Origin: Candidatus Woesearchaeota archaeon
GTDB lineage: Archaea; Nanobdellota; Nanobdellia; Woesearchaeales; GW2011-AR4
Length of the DNA stretch: 15,970 nt
NCBI GenBank assembly: GCA_018303645.1
Contig: JAGVXR010000051.1
Location: 1 to 15,970, forward strand
Direction: 5' to 3'
Positions 14,640 through 15,970 of the stretch are shown piece by piece (position 1 is the stretch's first letter; each line of letters opens with the position of its first letter). Position numbers and translations under genes: made by a program. Below the pieces are notes generated by a model. It was given only the letters and a program-made list of their open reading frames with translations, did no database searches and was not told the DNA's origin.

Positions 14640-14712
14640 TTTATCTATTATTCTCAAATATTTAATTATAATTTAAAATCATATATCTATTTTTTTATAT
14701 TATTTATCTATT
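14640..14712. repeat. Direct repeats TTTATCTATT phased at 21/42 bases
   Basis: TTTATCTATT at 14640-14649, TATATCTATT at 14682-14691 and TTTATCTATT at 14703-14712 are spaced 42 and 21 bases, that is four and two helical turns. A weaker copy (TTTAATTATA) sits at 14661, filling the 21-base period. They lie in the very AT-rich divergent spacer upstream of the winged-helix gene and could be operator sites or an iteron-like array. Confidence 0.4.
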
Positions 14713-14801
14713 TTTAAAGTTTTTTAATTTAAATATAACAATAATGTACCTTTTTATTTAGAACTAGTGTTTACTATTTTTAAATGTTTTGGTTTTATCA
14801 G

Positions 14802-14813
14802 TAGGCATGCCTA
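14802..14813. promoter_or_regulatory. 12-base palindrome upstream of the Cys-rich gene promoter
   Basis: TAGGCATGCCTA is a perfect palindrome ending two bases before the BRE. Its position suits an activator or repressor site. The TAGGC/GCCTA half-sites recall metal-responsive DtxR-family operators, which would suit a Cys-rich product, but this is only a resemblance. Confidence 0.45.
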
Positions 14814-14815
14814 AT

Positions 14816-14830
14816 AGGAAAGTTTAAATA
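14816..14830 (+). promoter_or_regulatory. BRE/TATA promoter of the Cys-rich membrane protein gene
   Basis: AGGAAAG (14816-14822) then TTTAAATA (14823-14830). The expected start near 14852 leaves a short leader of about 23 bases carrying a strong ribosome binding site. Confidence 0.7.
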
Positions 14831-14861
14831 TAATTGGGCTAAGGATATACAAATCGAACAA

Positions 14862-14868
14862 AGGAGGT
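14862..14868 (+). promoter_or_regulatory. Strong ribosome binding site
   Basis: AGGAGGT lies 6 bases before the ATG at 14875 and fixes that start. Confidence 0.8.
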
Positions 14869-14874
14869 GCTATA

Positions 14875-15102
14875 ATGGATTCAACATGCCATGACGGCGC
14901 ATGCGGAAAGTGCTGGGCAGCAAAGTACATCATATTTGGTGTAGTGTTGTTCATAGCAAGCTGGTACGCAAAGTCGAATGATGATGTGTACATTATATGG
15001 TACACTTTGGCTGCGTTGCTGGTGCTGAAAGGCATACTCAAGATGGCAAAGCCATGCTGCCCGCATTGCGAGTCAATGCCAATGAAAAAAGGCAGGAAAT
15101 AA
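14875..15102 (+). CDS. Small Cys-rich two-helix membrane protein
   Basis: A 75-residue protein with two membrane helices (about 17-31 and 38-55). Both ends carry cysteines: CHDGACGKC (C5, C10, C13) before the first helix and CCPHC (C61, C62, C65) after the second, so with two crossings both clusters fall on the same side of the membrane, and the Lys-rich C-terminus suggests that side is cytoplasmic. This suggests metal binding or redox chemistry. No family was recognised. It has its own strong promoter and ribosome binding site and an upstream palindrome, so expression may be high and regulated, perhaps by metal. Coding base use resembles core genes. Confidence 0.75.
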   Translation: MDSTCHDGACGKCWAAKYIIFGVVLFIASWYAKSNDDVYIIWYTLAALLVLKGILKMAKPCCPHCESMPMKKGRK

Positions 15103-15123
15103 GCCTGCTTTTTATAATTAAAT

Positions 15124-15131
15124 TTTTATAG
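15124..15131 (+). promoter_or_regulatory. TATA box of the tRNA methyltransferase gene
   Basis: TTTTTATA is centred about 27 bases before the ATG at 15155, so the transcript is probably leaderless. The T-rich sequence just upstream (15108-15128) may also end transcription of the Cys-rich gene. Confidence 0.6.
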
Positions 15132-15154
15132 CCTAGATTTTTCTATCATTATTT

Positions 15155-15898
15155 ATGAACCAAATTAAAAAAGTCCTTATTACCAAAGAAGGAAGGAAGT
15201 TTTATGCAGGCGAGCTTGATAAAGACATTCATACCCAATACGGCTTTATAAAAAAAGAAGACTTAAACAAAGCAAAAGAAGGCAGCCTGCTTAAATCAAA
15301 CACAAACAAGGAATTCTTTATCTTTAATCCAAGCTTTATTGACTTGTACAGAAAGATAAAAAGAGATGCGCAAATAATCCCATTAAAGGACATAGGATTG
15401 ATAATTGCGGAAACTGGCATCAACAAAAAGAGCAGGGTTCTGGATGCAGGCTCGGGCTCAGGCGCTTTGGCATGCTTTCTGGCAAGCATAGCGAAAGAAG
15501 TCATAACCTATGAGATTAGGGATGATTTTATTGTAATAGTAAAATCCAACATTGATTTTCTGGGCTTGAAAAATGTCAAAATAAGGAAGAAAGATATTTA
15601 CACGGAAATTGACGACAAAAACATCGATGTTTTGATACTGGACCTTCCAGAGCCATGGAAAGCCATTGAAAGCTGCGCAAAGGCTTTGAAGCCGGGCGGC
15701 TTTATCGTGTCTTACAGCCCGTCTGTGCCCCAAGTAGCTGATTTTGTCAATGCTTTGAGGAAAAATGAAAATTTTGTATATTTGAAAACAGCCGAAATGA
15801 CCGAGCGTGAATGGGAAGTCGAGGAAAGAAGGGTAAGGCCGAAAAGCACAGGCATAGGGCATTCAGGGTTCTTGAGCTTTGGGAGGAAAGTGACGTAA
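15155..15898 (+). CDS. trmI: tRNA (adenine-N1)-methyltransferase, archaeal TrmI
   Basis: Methylates N1 of adenine 57/58 in the tRNA T-loop using S-adenosylmethionine; the archaeal enzyme is a homotetramer. The 247-residue length is typical. The N-terminal small beta domain (KKVLITKEGRKFYAGELDKD...HTQYGFI) leads into KDIGLIIAETGI, motif I LDAGSGSGALACF (about 96-108), the acidic E120 at the end of strand 2, motif IV DLPEPW (163-168) and LKPGGFIVSYSPSVPQV (178-194). The C-terminal RVRPKSTGIGHSGFL is also characteristic. It is a core translation gene and marks the right side of the window as ordinary chromosome. Confidence 0.93.
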   Translation: MNQIKKVLITKEGRKFYAGELDKDIHTQYGFIKKEDLNKAKEGSLLKSNTNKEFFIFNPSFIDLYRKIKRDAQIIPLKDIGLIIAETGINKKSRVLDAGSGSGALACFLASIAKEVITYEIRDDFIVIVKSNIDFLGLKNVKIRKKDIYTEIDDKNIDVLILDLPEPWKAIESCAKALKPGGFIVSYSPSVPQVADFVNALRKNENFVYLKTAEMTEREWEVEERRVRPKSTGIGHSGFLSFGRKVT

Positions 15899-15900
15899 CT

Positions 15901-15915
15901 AGAAAGATTTATATA
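15901..15915 (+). promoter_or_regulatory. BRE/TATA promoter at the right edge
   Basis: AGAAAG then TTTATATA (15908-15915), three bases after the stop of the methyltransferase gene. The expected start is near 15936. The gene it drives lies mostly outside the window. Confidence 0.65.
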
Positions 15916-15917
15916 TT

Positions 15918-15935
15918 AGTTATACATGTATAACT
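15918..15935. promoter_or_regulatory. Perfect 18-base palindrome over the expected start site
   Basis: AGTTATACATGTATAACT is a perfect 18-base palindrome lying between the TATA box and the first ATG (15938), an ideal repressor position. Confidence 0.65.
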
Positions 15936-15937
15936 TT

Positions 15938-15970
15938 ATGATGGTTTCAAAAATCAAAGATTTTTGAATA
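15938..15970 (+). other. Leader mini-ORF and hairpin at the window edge
   Basis: The first ATG after the promoter opens a nine-codon frame (MMVSKIKDF) ending TGA at 15965-15967. The same stretch forms a perfect inverted repeat TTCAAAAATC-AAA-GATTTTTGAA (15946-15968). The true downstream gene start is not visible; a frame that stays open to the edge (through 15964 TTG) is an alternative. Confidence 0.35.

Noticed and set aside
1..15970. Mobile element borders, integrase or transposase genes
   Set aside because: No transposase or integrase motif, target duplication or tRNA attachment site was seen, so the island idea rests only on gene content and base composition.

Overview
The window looks like a piece of an archaeal genome, probably from a DPANN-type lineage such as Woesearchaeota or Pacearchaeota; that placement is inference. 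The archaeal reading rests on BRE/TATA promoters (purine-AAA followed by TTTATATA or TTTAAATA) about 26-28 bases before ATG codons, which implies leaderless transcripts, with a few strong Shine-Dalgarno sites used elsewhere. An archaeal-type tRNA m1A methyltransferase and toxin-antitoxin families common in archaea support it. No rRNA, tRNA, CRISPR array, transposase or integrase was seen.

Layout. (1) 1-1620, minus strand: a membrane protein gene followed by lgt (prolipoprotein diacylglyceryl transferase), one base apart, behind a clear TATA box. (2) 1655-4769: three toxin-antitoxin-like modules side by side: an AbiEi/AbiEii-like pair (minus), a VapB/VapC pair (minus) and a HEPN/MNT pair (plus). 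VapB and HEPN are divergent, and the HEPN promoter carries an array of TTACCAAC elements. (3) 4877-6528, plus strand: a single-pass membrane protein with a duplicated C-terminal motif, then a small lipoprotein with a clear lipobox. (4) 14620 down to 6553, minus strand: five tightly packed genes: a winged-helix/degenerate nucleotidyltransferase protein, an RNase H-like protein, a 936-residue secreted/membrane coiled-coil protein, a CapA-type metallophosphatase fused to a long helical N-terminal half, and a 523-residue protein with a possible caspase/CHAT-like C-terminal fold. The last two share a homologous helical segment. (5) 14640-14830: a very AT-rich divergent spacer with direct repeats spaced 21/42 bases and a 12-base palindrome. 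(6) 14875-15898, plus strand: a Cys-rich two-helix membrane protein and the tRNA methyltransferase. (7) The right edge holds another promoter with an 18-base palindrome over its expected start.

How it may fit together. Lgt would anchor the lipoprotein, so the left edge may supply the lipidation enzyme for cargo seen here. The minus-strand operon looks like a cell-envelope system: a large membrane scaffold, a membrane-tethered CapA-like phosphatase with a cytoplasmic sensor-like half, and a partner sharing its helical module with a possible protease fold. The regulator/RNase H-like pair at the head of the operon resembles a two-gene regulatory or toxin-antitoxin unit. By eye, base composition is lower in G+C across the toxin-antitoxin and operon genes than in lgt, the tRNA methyltransferase and the first part of the 936-residue gene, consistent with an accessory island between core genes. 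The most unexplained spot is 13541-13667, where the RNase H-like protein has a C-terminal tail beyond its expected end, lying antisense to a strong orphan promoter and a structured, G+C-rich segment.
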